Positions 1-6,021 of a stretch of 6,021 nucleotides of DNA are shown here, piece after piece; positions within the stretch are counted from its first letter, which is position 1; every line of letters begins with the position of its first letter. The stretch is taken from the NCBI GenBank assembly GCA_016290335.1, contig JAEETM010000144.1, positions 1-6,021 on the forward strand. Reading direction: 5' to 3'. Under the pieces are notes generated by a model. That model was not told the DNA's origin. It did no database searches and saw only the letters and a list, made by a program, of their open reading frames with translations. Source of the stretch: Treponema sp. (GTDB lineage Bacteria; Spirochaetota; Spirochaetia; Treponematales; Treponemataceae). A program made the translations under genes and the position numbers.

Positions 1-128
1 TAAAATTGGGTTATATTCTTCCATTGAGAAACCCGTTCTGCAAGCAGGGCAGCTTCACGCTTTCCTTTATCTGTAAGATTATCATTTTTGTAGTCGGGAT
101 CTCCGTGGCGTATAAAAATCAGGCGCAT
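1..128 (-). CDS. Histidine phosphatase (phosphoglycerate mutase-like) family protein, N-terminal part only
   Basis: Only the first 42 codons are visible; the gene continues past the left edge. The product begins MRLIFIRHGDPDY, which carries the RHG signature of the histidine phosphatase superfamily, with His8 the expected phospho-accepting residue. The following LTDKGKREA stretch matches the usual 'L-T-x-x-G-x-x-Q/E-A' segment after it. Members dephosphorylate or transfer phosphate on small metabolites or proteins in the cytoplasm; the substrate cannot be told from this fragment. The start ATG (126-128) has a good ribosome binding site, AAAAGGA, at 136-142 on the minus strand. It lies about 41 bases downstream of the diguanylate cyclase stop with no hairpin between, so co-transcription is likely. 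Family assignment is firm; the specific function is unknown. Confidence 0.85.
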   Translation of the reverse strand, partial: MRLIFIRHGDPDYKNDNLTDKGKREAALLAERVSQWKNITQF

Positions 129-169
129 ATTATTATCCTTTTATGAGTCTTTGTATGATGTCGGTTTTA

Positions 170-1543
170 TCAGCTTCTGGACCGTCTTCTGTCAATGCCG
201 CTGTTCTGATAATACCGGTTCTTTTCTTCGTACATTTTTTTATCAGAGATTTTCGCAAGCTCTTTTACAGTTGCCTCCGGGAAATCTCGTTTTGCAGCAT
301 ATCCTACAGAAAACGAAAGTGATTCTACGTTGCTTCCTTTCCAGACATTTATTTCGGCCAGCAGCTTTTCTTTTGTTTCAGAAAGCTTTTTTTCGTTCAT
401 AGAAAGCATGCAGACAAACTCATCACCACCGGTGCGGTAAAGCTTGCCGTAATCGCTGAAGCATCTTGCAAGACACTGTGCTGTTCCGCAAATCAGTTCA
501 TCTCCTGCGGCATGACCGAGAGTATCATTTACAACTTTAAGCACATTTATATCGGCAGAAACATAGACAAAATCATCATCAGGTGGATTTTCCTGAAGAT
601 TTGAAAAATCTGTTTCGTAGGCACGGCGGTTGTAGCAGCCTGTAAGACGGTCGGTAATTGAAAGCTGTAAAAGCTGCCTGTTCGATTCCTGGAGGCGCAG
701 AAGAGTATTTGCAAATACACCTGCAAAATAGGATAGGGAAACAAAAAGGATAATAAATATAATTATCTGGCGTACAGAAATCCAGCCCTGGACAGGCATA
801 ACCGCTAGCTCCCAGGTAAGGTTTCTTATGTTAAAGGTGATTCGTTTCGCATTTTTTTTCAGGCTTCCGCTGGAGGTCATTACATGCCTTGTATTGTCAA
901 AAGTGATATACGAAAGCTCGTAGTTCAAGCCCATTGCAGCAAGATTTTCGAGACGAAGCACTTTAAGAAGGTGTTCAAAATCTATTGTAACAGTTACGAG
1001 TCCCCAGAGCTTTTTGCCGTTATCAGCATCATCAATTATTACAGGCTTTCTTCCTGCCATGCCAATTCCGCCCTGAACAAGCTCAAACGGGTTTGTAAGG
1101 ATTGTGTTTCCTTTTTCGTAGGCTTCGTATGCTTCAACATTACCCGGTTTACTCAAATCCATAAAATTAAAACCGATAAGAGATTCATTTCCGGTATAAG
1201 GAAAGACTTCAGAAACAACACCACTTGGCGCAACAGCAAGATTCTTTAAATAAACGCCAGTTTCTAAAAGTACGCTGTTATAAACGTTTCCTGCAACATT
1301 TGTAAAGAAATCTGTTTCGCCCTTGTGGTCCTGAATAAGGGCTTCCAGCGTATTTGTACGGGTCATAATACAGTCAATTGTGGTGATAATATGGGTTGCT
1401 TCATCCTCTGCAATTAGACCGTAATGGTCCTTTTCAAGCGAAATGTCATGCTGTATAAAAAGAGAATAAACTGTGAAAAGAATCAAAAGGGTGATTAAGG
1501 CAGTAATCACCCCGATTTTTCTATGCCCTATTATAAACTTCAT
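170..1543 (-). CDS. Membrane-bound CHASE-domain diguanylate cyclase (GGDEF protein)
   Basis: This 457-residue protein is predicted to make cyclic-di-GMP from two GTP in response to an extracytoplasmic signal. Two hydrophobic segments (about 9-30 and 257-279) flank a periplasmic region resembling a CHASE sensor domain: GVYLKNLAVAPSGVVSEVFP at 96-115, PFELVQGGIGMAGRKPV at 152-168 and LWGLVTVTIDFEHLL at 179-193. A short linker helix leads to a C-terminal GGDEF domain (about 293-445) with DRLTGCYNRRAYE at 298-310, metal-binding Asp331, ND at 339-340, GHAAGDE at 343-349 and an intact GGDEF at 372-376. The SFSVGYA strand and the KKMYEEKN end are also present. The active site looks complete, so a working cyclase is likely. 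No RxxD inhibitory site is seen at the usual place before GGDEF, which suggests weak or no product inhibition. No EAL domain is present. The ATG start is preceded by AGGAAA (1553-1558). The ligand is unknown. Confidence 0.93.
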   Translation of the reverse strand: MKFIIGHRKIGVITALITLLILFTVYSLFIQHDISLEKDHYGLIAEDEATHIITTIDCIMTRTNTLEALIQDHKGETDFFTNVAGNVYNSVLLETGVYLKNLAVAPSGVVSEVFPYTGNESLIGFNFMDLSKPGNVEAYEAYEKGNTILTNPFELVQGGIGMAGRKPVIIDDADNGKKLWGLVTVTIDFEHLLKVLRLENLAAMGLNYELSYITFDNTRHVMTSSGSLKKNAKRITFNIRNLTWELAVMPVQGWISVRQIIIFIILFVSLSYFAGVFANTLLRLQESNRQLLQLSITDRLTGCYNRRAYETDFSNLQENPPDDDFVYVSADINVLKVVNDTLGHAAGDELICGTAQCLARCFSDYGKLYRTGGDEFVCMLSMNEKKLSETKEKLLAEINVWKGSNVESLSFSVGYAAKRDFPEATVKELAKISDKKMYEEKNRYYQNSGIDRRRSRS

Positions 1544-1552
1544 TAGTGATAG

Positions 1553-1571
1553 TTTCCTAAAAAAGATTATA
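1553..1571 (-). promoter_or_regulatory. Possible internal promoter -10 box and ribosome binding site before the diguanylate cyclase
   Basis: Read on the minus strand, a TATAAT box lies at 1566-1571 and an AGGAAA ribosome binding site at 1553-1558, 9 bases before the ATG. The predicted transcript would start right at the ribosome binding site, and I find no good -35 hexamer in the AT-rich sequence upstream. The ribosome binding site is credible; the promoter is weakly supported. It would allow the cyclase to be expressed separately from glyA. Confidence 0.3.
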
Positions 1572-1603
1572 ATAGTATAGCATAGATTAGAAAATATATG
1601 AAT

Positions 1604-3103
1604 TTATTTTACAAACTCTTTTTTCAAGAAGTCTAAATCAAGTTCCGGGTAAAGCACGTGTGCACCAAGGAGCTTGTTTACGCGCTCTCGTGCTGCTGCA
1701 ACTGTATCATCAGAAATCTCAATCTTACCTTTAGCCGGTTTACCTTCTTTTGTAACGCCAGGTTTTGTATTTTTGAGAACGTAGTCGATAATATCAGCAA
1801 CTTCCTTCATGTCTGCTTCGTTCATGCCGAGTGTTGTAAGTCCTGGTGTACCAATACGGATACCAGATGTCCACCATGCACCGTTTTTGTCGTATGGAAG
1901 AGCATTTGCGTTAGCTGTAACACCGCATTTGAATAAGGCAGCTTCAGCCTGTTTTCCTGTAAGTCCGTAAACTGTTACGTCGCAGAGCATAAGGTGGTTG
2001 TCTGTTCCGCCAGTCTGGAGTGGGATGTTGTGTGATTTACAACCTTCTGCCAGAGCCTGTGCATTTTTTACAACCTGCTGTGCCCAAGCCTGATAAGCTG
2101 GTGTGCGGGCTTCTTTGAAAGCAATTGCCTTTGCAGCCATAATGTGACCAAGTGGTCCTCCGAGTACCATAGGACAGCCCTTGTTTACATAATCAGCAAA
2201 CTCTTTCTTGCAGAGAATCATAGCACCACGAGGTCCGCGCAAGGTTTTATGTGTTGTAGTTGTAACAACATCAGCCCATTTTACAGGATCGTAGTCGCCG
2301 GTGAAAACCTTACCAGCAACAAGACCGGCAAAGTGAGCCATATCTACCATTAAAACTGCTCCGCATTTGTCTGCAATTTCGCGGAAACGCTTAAAGTTAA
2401 TCTTGCGAGGATAAGCACTAAAACCAGTGAGCAAAATCAAAGGCTTAACTTCCATAGCCTGTTTTTCAATTGCATCGTAGTCGAGCAGGCCTGTTTCGCG
2501 GTCAACACCATAAGGGTGGCTTTCGAACATACGTGCAGAAACGTTCATTTTGTATCCGTGTGTAAGGTGACCACCGCAAGAGTAGTCCAATCCCATAAGC
2601 TTCTGGTTTCCGAACTTTTTGCGGAGCATATCAAACTGTTCATCTGTAAGGTCGTTCAAAGATTTTACTCCAAGTTCTTCAAGAGTAGGGGTTTCTACTT
2701 TTGCGCTCAAGATTGCCCAGTAAGCAACAAGGTTTGTATCTGCACCTGAATGTGGCTGAACGTAAGCATAATCAGCACCAAAAAGAGCTTCTGCTTCGCG
2801 GGCAGCTGTATTTTCAACAGCATCAATGTTTACACAACCGCCATAATAACGGTGTTCCGGATAACCTTCTGCGTATTTGTCTGTAAGAAGGTTTCCCATA
2901 GCAGCCTGAACGTTGAGTGAACAATAGTTTTCGCTGGCAACAAGCTTCAGGTGGCTTCTCTGATTTTCAAGCTCGTTTACAATAGAAGCTGCAATATCCG
3001 GTCCAACTGCTGCAACCTGCTGAAGGTTTGCAACATAAGCACACATTGCGGCACTTGGTTTTCCGCCGCATGAATTAAGATAATTTTCCAAAGGTGTTGG
3101 CAT
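1604..3103 (-). CDS. glyA: Serine hydroxymethyltransferase, long form
   Basis: This PLP enzyme interconverts serine plus tetrahydrofolate with glycine plus 5,10-methylene-tetrahydrofolate, the main source of one-carbon units. Numbering from the chosen ATG (499 residues), recognisable segments are LVASENY at 54-60, NKYAEGYP-like DKYAEGYPEHRYYGGC at 75-90, QPHSGADTN at 116-124, GGHLTHG at 177-183, VDMAHFAGLVAG at 253-264 and TTTTHKTLRGPRG at 281-293. Lys286 is the expected PLP Schiff-base lysine. The protein is about 80 residues longer than the E. coli enzyme. The extra material is an N-terminal extension, an insert at about 136-168 and a Lys/Gly-rich insert at about 446-465. This is the form I associate with treponemes and chlamydiae. 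The ATG at 3101-3103 is chosen because TGAGG sits 6 bases before it. An in-frame GTG at 3146-3148 has no ribosome binding site and lies in a hairpin. Confidence 0.96.
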   Translation of the reverse strand: MPTPLENYLNSCGGKPSAAMCAYVANLQQVAAVGPDIAASIVNELENQRSHLKLVASENYCSLNVQAAMGNLLTDKYAEGYPEHRYYGGCVNIDAVENTAAREAEALFGADYAYVQPHSGADTNLVAYWAILSAKVETPTLEELGVKSLNDLTDEQFDMLRKKFGNQKLMGLDYSCGGHLTHGYKMNVSARMFESHPYGVDRETGLLDYDAIEKQAMEVKPLILLTGFSAYPRKINFKRFREIADKCGAVLMVDMAHFAGLVAGKVFTGDYDPVKWADVVTTTTHKTLRGPRGAMILCKKEFADYVNKGCPMVLGGPLGHIMAAKAIAFKEARTPAYQAWAQQVVKNAQALAEGCKSHNIPLQTGGTDNHLMLCDVTVYGLTGKQAEAALFKCGVTANANALPYDKNGAWWTSGIRIGTPGLTTLGMNEADMKEVADIIDYVLKNTKPGVTKEGKPAKGKIEISDDTVAAARERVNKLLGAHVLYPELDLDFLKKEFVK

Positions 3104-3109
3104 TTTCGA

Positions 3110-3114
3110 CCTCA
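3110..3114 (-). promoter_or_regulatory. Ribosome binding site that decides the glyA start
   Basis: On the minus strand TGAGG is followed by six bases (TCGAAA) and then ATG at 3103. This spacing is near ideal and places the start 15 codons inside the longest open frame. The upstream GTG at 3148 is preceded only by A/T-rich sequence. Confidence 0.75.
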
Positions 3115-3121
3115 CATTTTT

Positions 3122-3150
3122 TTGTGGCGGAGCATTTGTCCGTTCCACAA
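3122..3150 (-). promoter_or_regulatory. glyA leader hairpin just before the Shine-Dalgarno sequence
   Basis: In the minus-strand transcript, TTGTGG pairs with CCACAA (6 bp) and, after a two-base AA bulge, CGGA pairs with TCCG around a 7-base loop. The hairpin ends 7 bases before the TGAGG site and is followed by a run of A, not T, so it is not a terminator of the glyA strand. The right arm CACA could instead pair with the TGTG that runs into the Shine-Dalgarno sequence, giving two competing structures. It matches no riboswitch class that I can recognise. The function is inferred only. Confidence 0.4.
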
Positions 3151-3193
3151 TAATTTTTTAATAATATTAAATTATTTTAGCGGATTTTAAAAG

Positions 3194-3223
3194 TATAGGG
3201 AATAGGTAGCGCTATTCTCTATA
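3194..3223. repeat. Inverted repeat, candidate operator in the divergent intergenic region
   Basis: The arms TATAGGGAATAG (3194-3205) and CTATTCTCTATA (3212-3223) are complementary at 11 of 12 positions and are separated by GTAGCG. Its inner part also contains the perfect 8-base palindrome TAGCGCTA (3207-3214). The right arm overlaps the first TATAAT box facing the peptidase gene, so a protein bound here could block that promoter. It could also affect glyA, which is transcribed the other way. The mismatch becomes a G-U wobble in a plus-strand RNA, so an RNA hairpin is also possible. No T-run follows it, so it is unlikely to be a terminator. Confidence 0.55.
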
Positions 3224-3235
3224 ATCATCTATAAT
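3219..3235 (+). promoter_or_regulatory. Tandem -10 boxes for the peptidase gene, possible leaderless start
   Basis: CTATAAT occurs twice (3219-3225 and 3229-3235), exactly 10 bases apart. From the second box only six bases (ATTTTT) separate TATAAT from the ATG at 3242, so a transcript started at the usual distance would begin at or next to the A of the start codon. From the first box a leader of about 10 bases would result. Neither leader contains a Shine-Dalgarno sequence. No good -35 hexamer is visible for either box, so the promoter strength is uncertain. Confidence 0.45.
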
Positions 3236-3241
3236 ATTTTT

Positions 3242-4105
3242 ATGTACACAATTCCTTCCGTATTTAATGACTTCATCGCCCCCGACTGTGACCGTGCAGC
3301 TTTTATCCAGAATTATCTGAATACAGCCGGAATTGAAGCTCCCATACTTCAAATTGAAGGAAAAAATCATATATACGTAAAGTTTCCACAATCTCAGTAC
3401 AATCCTATGTTCCGTATAAAAACCGTAATTGCGCATTACGACCGGGTTGGAATTGGTGCAAACGATAATTCTGCTGCAGTGTTTTGTCTTATGCAGTGGG
3501 CGGCAGAACTTACACGTGTGTATAGCGCAGAATGTATGGCCGGCAGCTTCCATAACATCCGGCTTATTTTTACCGATGGCGAAGAACTCGGTGCAAACAA
3601 CGGCATTCAGGAACAGGGAGCTTTTGCCCTTGCAGCCTTATTCCGGCGGCTTTCTATAGCCGATGAAGATGTTTTTGTTTTTGACTGTATGGGGCGCGGA
3701 ACAGTTCCAGTAATCTGTCAGAGTCATATTCCAAAGACCGCTTCGCAGGCATTTATTAAAAAATATTCACAGCTTGAGCAGAAGGCAGAGCAGGTAATCA
3801 AAAACGCTTCCTCAAACTGGCTTAAGCTTCCCACCAGCTATAGCGATAATGCAGGCTTTATTGCAAATGGTATTCCGGCTGTCGCAATTACAATGCTGCC
3901 TGCCGATGAAGCCGAAAACTATTGCCGTTCACTGTTTGCTTTGAAAAATACTGCAATGCAGCCAGATGCTTCCAGAATTGAGCTCCCTGCAACCTGGAAA
4001 ATGCTTCATTCACAGGATGATAATATCACCAGCCTCACCCCGGACGCTTTTCTTATAATGCAGGAAATACTGCGAAATCTGGCTGAATTGAAAACTCTAA
4101 AATAA
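3242..4105 (+). CDS. M28-family zinc aminopeptidase-like protein
   Basis: This 287-residue protein has the ordered metal-site motifs of family M28 peptidases. These are AHYDRVGIGANDNSAAV (64-80) with His65 and bridging Asp75, FTDGEELG (110-117) with catalytic Glu114 and ligand Glu115, FDCMG (147-151) with Asp148, SDNAGFIANGIPAVAI (201-216), and KMLHSQDD (253-260) with His256. All five expected ligands and the catalytic base are present, so a di-zinc exopeptidase acting on short peptides is likely; the substrate is unknown. There is no signal peptide or membrane segment, which points to the cytoplasm, whereas many M28 proteins are secreted. The ATG is accepted because the frame aligns from the first residues and the next Met (56) lies just before the metal site. 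No ribosome binding site precedes it. It is divergent from glyA and 79 bases ahead of the copper ATPase, which has its own promoter. Confidence 0.8.
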   Translation: MYTIPSVFNDFIAPDCDRAAFIQNYLNTAGIEAPILQIEGKNHIYVKFPQSQYNPMFRIKTVIAHYDRVGIGANDNSAAVFCLMQWAAELTRVYSAECMAGSFHNIRLIFTDGEELGANNGIQEQGAFALAALFRRLSIADEDVFVFDCMGRGTVPVICQSHIPKTASQAFIKKYSQLEQKAEQVIKNASSNWLKLPTSYSDNAGFIANGIPAVAITMLPADEAENYCRSLFALKNTAMQPDASRIELPATWKMLHSQDDNITSLTPDAFLIMQEILRNLAELKTLK

Positions 4106-4133
4106 CAGCTTCTGAAACTATAGCTGCAAGTGG

Positions 4134-4163
4134 TTAACTAAGACTAACAAAAAATGATATAAT
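4134..4163 (+). promoter_or_regulatory. Promoter of the copper ATPase gene (extended -10)
   Basis: TTAACT (4134-4139) resembles a -35 box (4 of 6 matches to TTGACA). It is followed after 18 bases by TATAAT (4158-4163), preceded by TGA to make the extended -10 form TGnTATAAT. Transcription would begin near 4170, leaving a leader of about 15 bases that holds the ribosome binding site AGAGG (4175-4179), five bases before the ATG. No terminator is seen between the peptidase stop and this promoter, so read-through is also possible. Confidence 0.6.
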
Positions 4164-4175
4164 CCAGTTATATCA
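4155..4175. repeat. Perfect palindrome overlapping the ATPase -10 box, candidate operator
   Basis: TGATATAA (4155-4162) and TTATATCA (4168-4175) are perfect inverted arms of 8 bases around TCCAG. The element spans the extended -10 and the predicted transcription start and reaches the ribosome binding site, a classic place for a repressor. It does not look like the CopY box (TACAnnTGTA) or a G/C-tract CsoR or MerR-type site. Its AT-rich arms share the TATA of the promoter, so part of the symmetry may be chance. Confidence 0.45.
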
Positions 4176-4184
4176 GAGGTAAAA

Positions 4185-6021
4185 ATGCAAAAATACGATA
4201 TAACAGGAATGAGCTGTGCAGCCTGTTCCGCACGTGTAGAAAAAGCAGTAAACGGTCTGGAAGGCATTCAATCATGTTCGGTAAATCTTCTTACAAACTC
4301 AATGATGATAGAAGGTGATGTTGATTCTGCAGCAGTAATTGATGCAGTAAAAAAAGCAGGTTACGGAGCAAGTGTCGCTAAAAAAGCACGTGTTCCGGGT
4401 GCAGCGCAGGGAACCGGTTCTGCCGGTACAAAGCAGGCATCCTCTTCCGGCGATTCCAATCCCTTTGACTTTACAATAATTCTGCGCCATCGCCTCATTC
4501 CATCCGTAATTCTTCTGCTTTGTCTTATGTATTTTTCAATGGGCAGCATGATGTTTGGTTTTCCAATTCCCGCTTTTTTACATAATCATCTGGCTTTCGG
4601 CGGACTTCAGGCTGTTCTTGCTCTTGTTATAATGATAATTAATAGGAAGTTTTTTATCAGCGGAACAAAAGCTGTTTTCAGCTTTGCACCGAATATGGAT
4701 ACACTTGTTGCCCTCGGTTCAGCCGCTTCTTTCATTTACAGCCTTTGCGTTCTGCTGTTCACAAACCAGCACGATTTTTATTTTGAAAGTGCCGCAATGA
4801 TTGTTACCCTTGTTACAATCGGAAAAATGCTTGAGGAAAAGGCAAAAGGCAAAACAACTGCGAGCTTAAAAGAGCTTATGAAGCTTGCACCGGAAACGGT
4901 AACTGTTTTGCGGGGTTCGGCTGATGGCGATGCTCAAACTGTTGCTGGTACCGAAATCACTATTCCAATCGAGGAGCTCAAAGAAGACGATATATTCATT
5001 GTCCGTCCGGGGCAGAATATTCCAGCTGACGGCCTTGTTGTAGAAGGTGCTGCTTTTGTAAACGAAGCCGCAATCACCGGGGAAAGTGAGCTTGTTTCAA
5101 AACAGAAGGATGATGAAGTCACATCTGCAACTACAAATGTAAACGGAGTGCTTAAATGCAAGGCCTTAAAGGTAGGGGAGAACACAACTCTTGCACAGAT
5201 AATCAGCCTTGTTTCCGATTCTGCCGCCTCTAAAGCACCGGTTCAGCGCGTTGCCGATAAGGTAGCGGGTATTTTTGTGCCTGTTGTTCTTGGAATTGCC
5301 GTAGTAACGTTTGTTGTATGGATGCTTTTTGGAAAAGAAGTTGGCTATTCATTGCAGCGTGCAATTTCTGTTCTTGTTATAAGCTGCCCATGTGCTCTGG
5401 GACTGGCAACTCCTGTTGCAATTATGGTTGGTAACGGAACTGCCGCTAAAAAAGGCATCTTATTTAAAAACTCTGTTGCACTTGAGCAGACAGGTAAGGC
5501 AAAAGTCGTAATTCTTGATAAAACCGGAACCATAACAAAAGGCGAGCCTGTTGTTACCGGTGTAAGCTCAGTGATGATGAGTGAAGCAGAGATTATAAGG
5601 CTTGCATATCTTCTGGAAAAAAACAGTACTCATCCTGTGGCAAAGGCAATAATCGCAAAGGCAGAGGAGCTGGGGGTAGCCGGGGGTGATGCGGTTACCG
5701 TCACCGGTTTTGAAGAAATCCCCGGAAAGGGTGTAAAAGGCATTATAGATGGCAGCGAGATTTTCTGTGGTGCAGTTTCCGGTAAAAATGGAATTGTTGT
5801 TACAAAAGACGGCGCGGCGGTAGGAATCATTTCTACTGCTGATGAAATTAAGCCTGACAGTGCCACCGCTGTTGAAGAATTGAAGAAAGCCGGGGTAAAG
5901 GTCGTTATGCTTACAGGCGATAATCAGCTTGTTGCTCAAAAGGTAGGAAAAGCTGTCGGTGTAGATGATGTAATTGCAGGTGTAACTCCTGTTCAAAAGG
6001 AAGCTGCAGTCCGCGATTATA
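4185..6021 (+). CDS. copA: Copper-exporting P1B-type ATPase, CopA-like (3' end outside window)
   Basis: The first 612 residues are visible; the frame is open to the right edge. The protein is expected to pump Cu(I) out of the cytoplasm using ATP. An N-terminal heavy-metal-associated domain has GMSCAACSARVEK (8-20; Cys11 and Cys14), then a Gly/Ala/Ser-rich linker (about 68-92). Six of the usual eight membrane segments follow (about 104-122, 136-152, 171-192, 198-214, 361-382, 391-415), with the metal-site CPC at 401-403. The actuator loop has TGES (298-301), the phosphorylation site is DKTGT (Asp445), the nucleotide domain has HP (483-484) and GKG (514-516), and GDN is at 578-580. The hinge GDGxNDxP motif and the last two membrane segments, which fix Cu(I) specificity, lie outside. 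Leu303 replaces the usual Pro in TGESxPV. It has its own promoter and ribosome binding site. Copper is the best call; silver or another soft metal is possible. Confidence 0.93.
   Translation, partial: MQKYDITGMSCAACSARVEKAVNGLEGIQSCSVNLLTNSMMIEGDVDSAAVIDAVKKAGYGASVAKKARVPGAAQGTGSAGTKQASSSGDSNPFDFTIILRHRLIPSVILLLCLMYFSMGSMMFGFPIPAFLHNHLAFGGLQAVLALVIMIINRKFFISGTKAVFSFAPNMDTLVALGSAASFIYSLCVLLFTNQHDFYFESAAMIVTLVTIGKMLEEKAKGKTTASLKELMKLAPETVTVLRGSADGDAQTVAGTEITIPIEELKEDDIFIVRPGQNIPADGLVVEGAAFVNEAAITGESELVSKQKDDEVTSATTNVNGVLKCKALKVGENTTLAQIISLVSDSAASKAPVQRVADKVAGIFVPVVLGIAVVTFVVWMLFGKEVGYSLQRAISVLVISCPCALGLATPVAIMVGNGTAAKKGILFKNSVALEQTGKAKVVILDKTGTITKGEPVVTGVSSVMMSEAEIIRLAYLLEKNSTHPVAKAIIAKAEELGVAGGDAVTVTGFEEIPGKGVKGIIDGSEIFCGAVSGKNGIVVTKDGAAVGIISTADEIKPDSATAVEELKKAGVKVVMLTGDNQLVAQKVGKAVGVDDVIAGVTPVQKEAAVRDY

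Noticed and set aside
884..1249. Plus-strand open frame of 121 codons
   Set aside because: It lies wholly inside the diguanylate cyclase on the other strand; the translation is Cys/Phe-rich with no motif and no ribosome binding site.
1544..1603. Terminator between glyA and the diguanylate cyclase
   Set aside because: The 60-base gap is A/T-rich with repeated CTAT words, but has no stable stem followed by T residues on the minus strand.
3104..3148. Longer GlyA starting at the GTG at 3148 (514 residues)
   Set aside because: No ribosome binding site precedes this GTG and the codon lies inside a hairpin arm; the ATG at 3103 has TGAGG at ideal spacing and begins where homology is plausible.
3122..3156. 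Rho-independent terminator on the plus strand
   Set aside because: The hairpin is followed on the plus strand by TAATTTTTT, but no plus-strand gene ends upstream of it, so a leader structure of glyA is the simpler reading.
3212..3553. Minus-strand open frame of 113 codons overlapping the divergent region
   Set aside because: Most of it is antisense to the M28-like gene, including its metal-binding motifs; the composition looks like a shadow frame.
4106..4126. Terminator after the peptidase gene
   Set aside because: CAGCT/AGCTG gives only a 5-bp stem with an 11-base loop and no T-run follows.
5568..5996. Minus-strand open frame of 142 codons
   Set aside because: It is antisense to the well-conserved nucleotide and phosphorylation domains of the copper ATPase, and its translation shows no recognisable family features.

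Overview
The window is about 6 kb of ordinary bacterial chromosome, moderately AT-rich and densely coding. Five protein genes are present, and two of them are cut by the window edges. The best guess at the host is a treponeme-like spirochaete. This rests mainly on the serine hydroxymethyltransferase, a long (about 500-residue) form with insertions that I associate with treponemes and chlamydiae rather than the roughly 417-residue E. coli form. The taxonomic call is an inference from memory, not a search result.

Layout. The left half (1-3103) is read on the minus strand in the order glyA (serine hydroxymethyltransferase), a membrane CHASE-GGDEF diguanylate cyclase, and a histidine-phosphatase (phosphoglycerate mutase-like) gene that runs off the left edge. 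The gaps are about 60 and 41 bases and show no convincing terminator, so these three could form one transcript, possibly with a second start just before the cyclase. The right half (3242-6021) is read on the plus strand: a compact M28-type zinc aminopeptidase-like protein, then a CopA-like copper P1B-type ATPase that has its own promoter and runs off the right edge.

The 138-base divergent region between glyA and the peptidase is the most structured non-coding part. It holds an 11-of-12-matched inverted repeat (3194-3223), two TATAAT boxes exactly 10 bp apart, and a glyA leader hairpin just before the Shine-Dalgarno sequence. The second TATAAT lies where a leaderless peptidase mRNA would start. 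A second, perfect 8-bp-arm palindrome (4155-4175) overlaps the -10 region of the ATPase promoter. These are the best leads for unrecognised regulation.

Functionally the genes look like housekeeping and signalling functions: one-carbon metabolism, cyclic-di-GMP synthesis in response to an external signal, peptide turnover and copper efflux. I see no mobile element, CRISPR array, RNA gene or clear novel multi-gene system.
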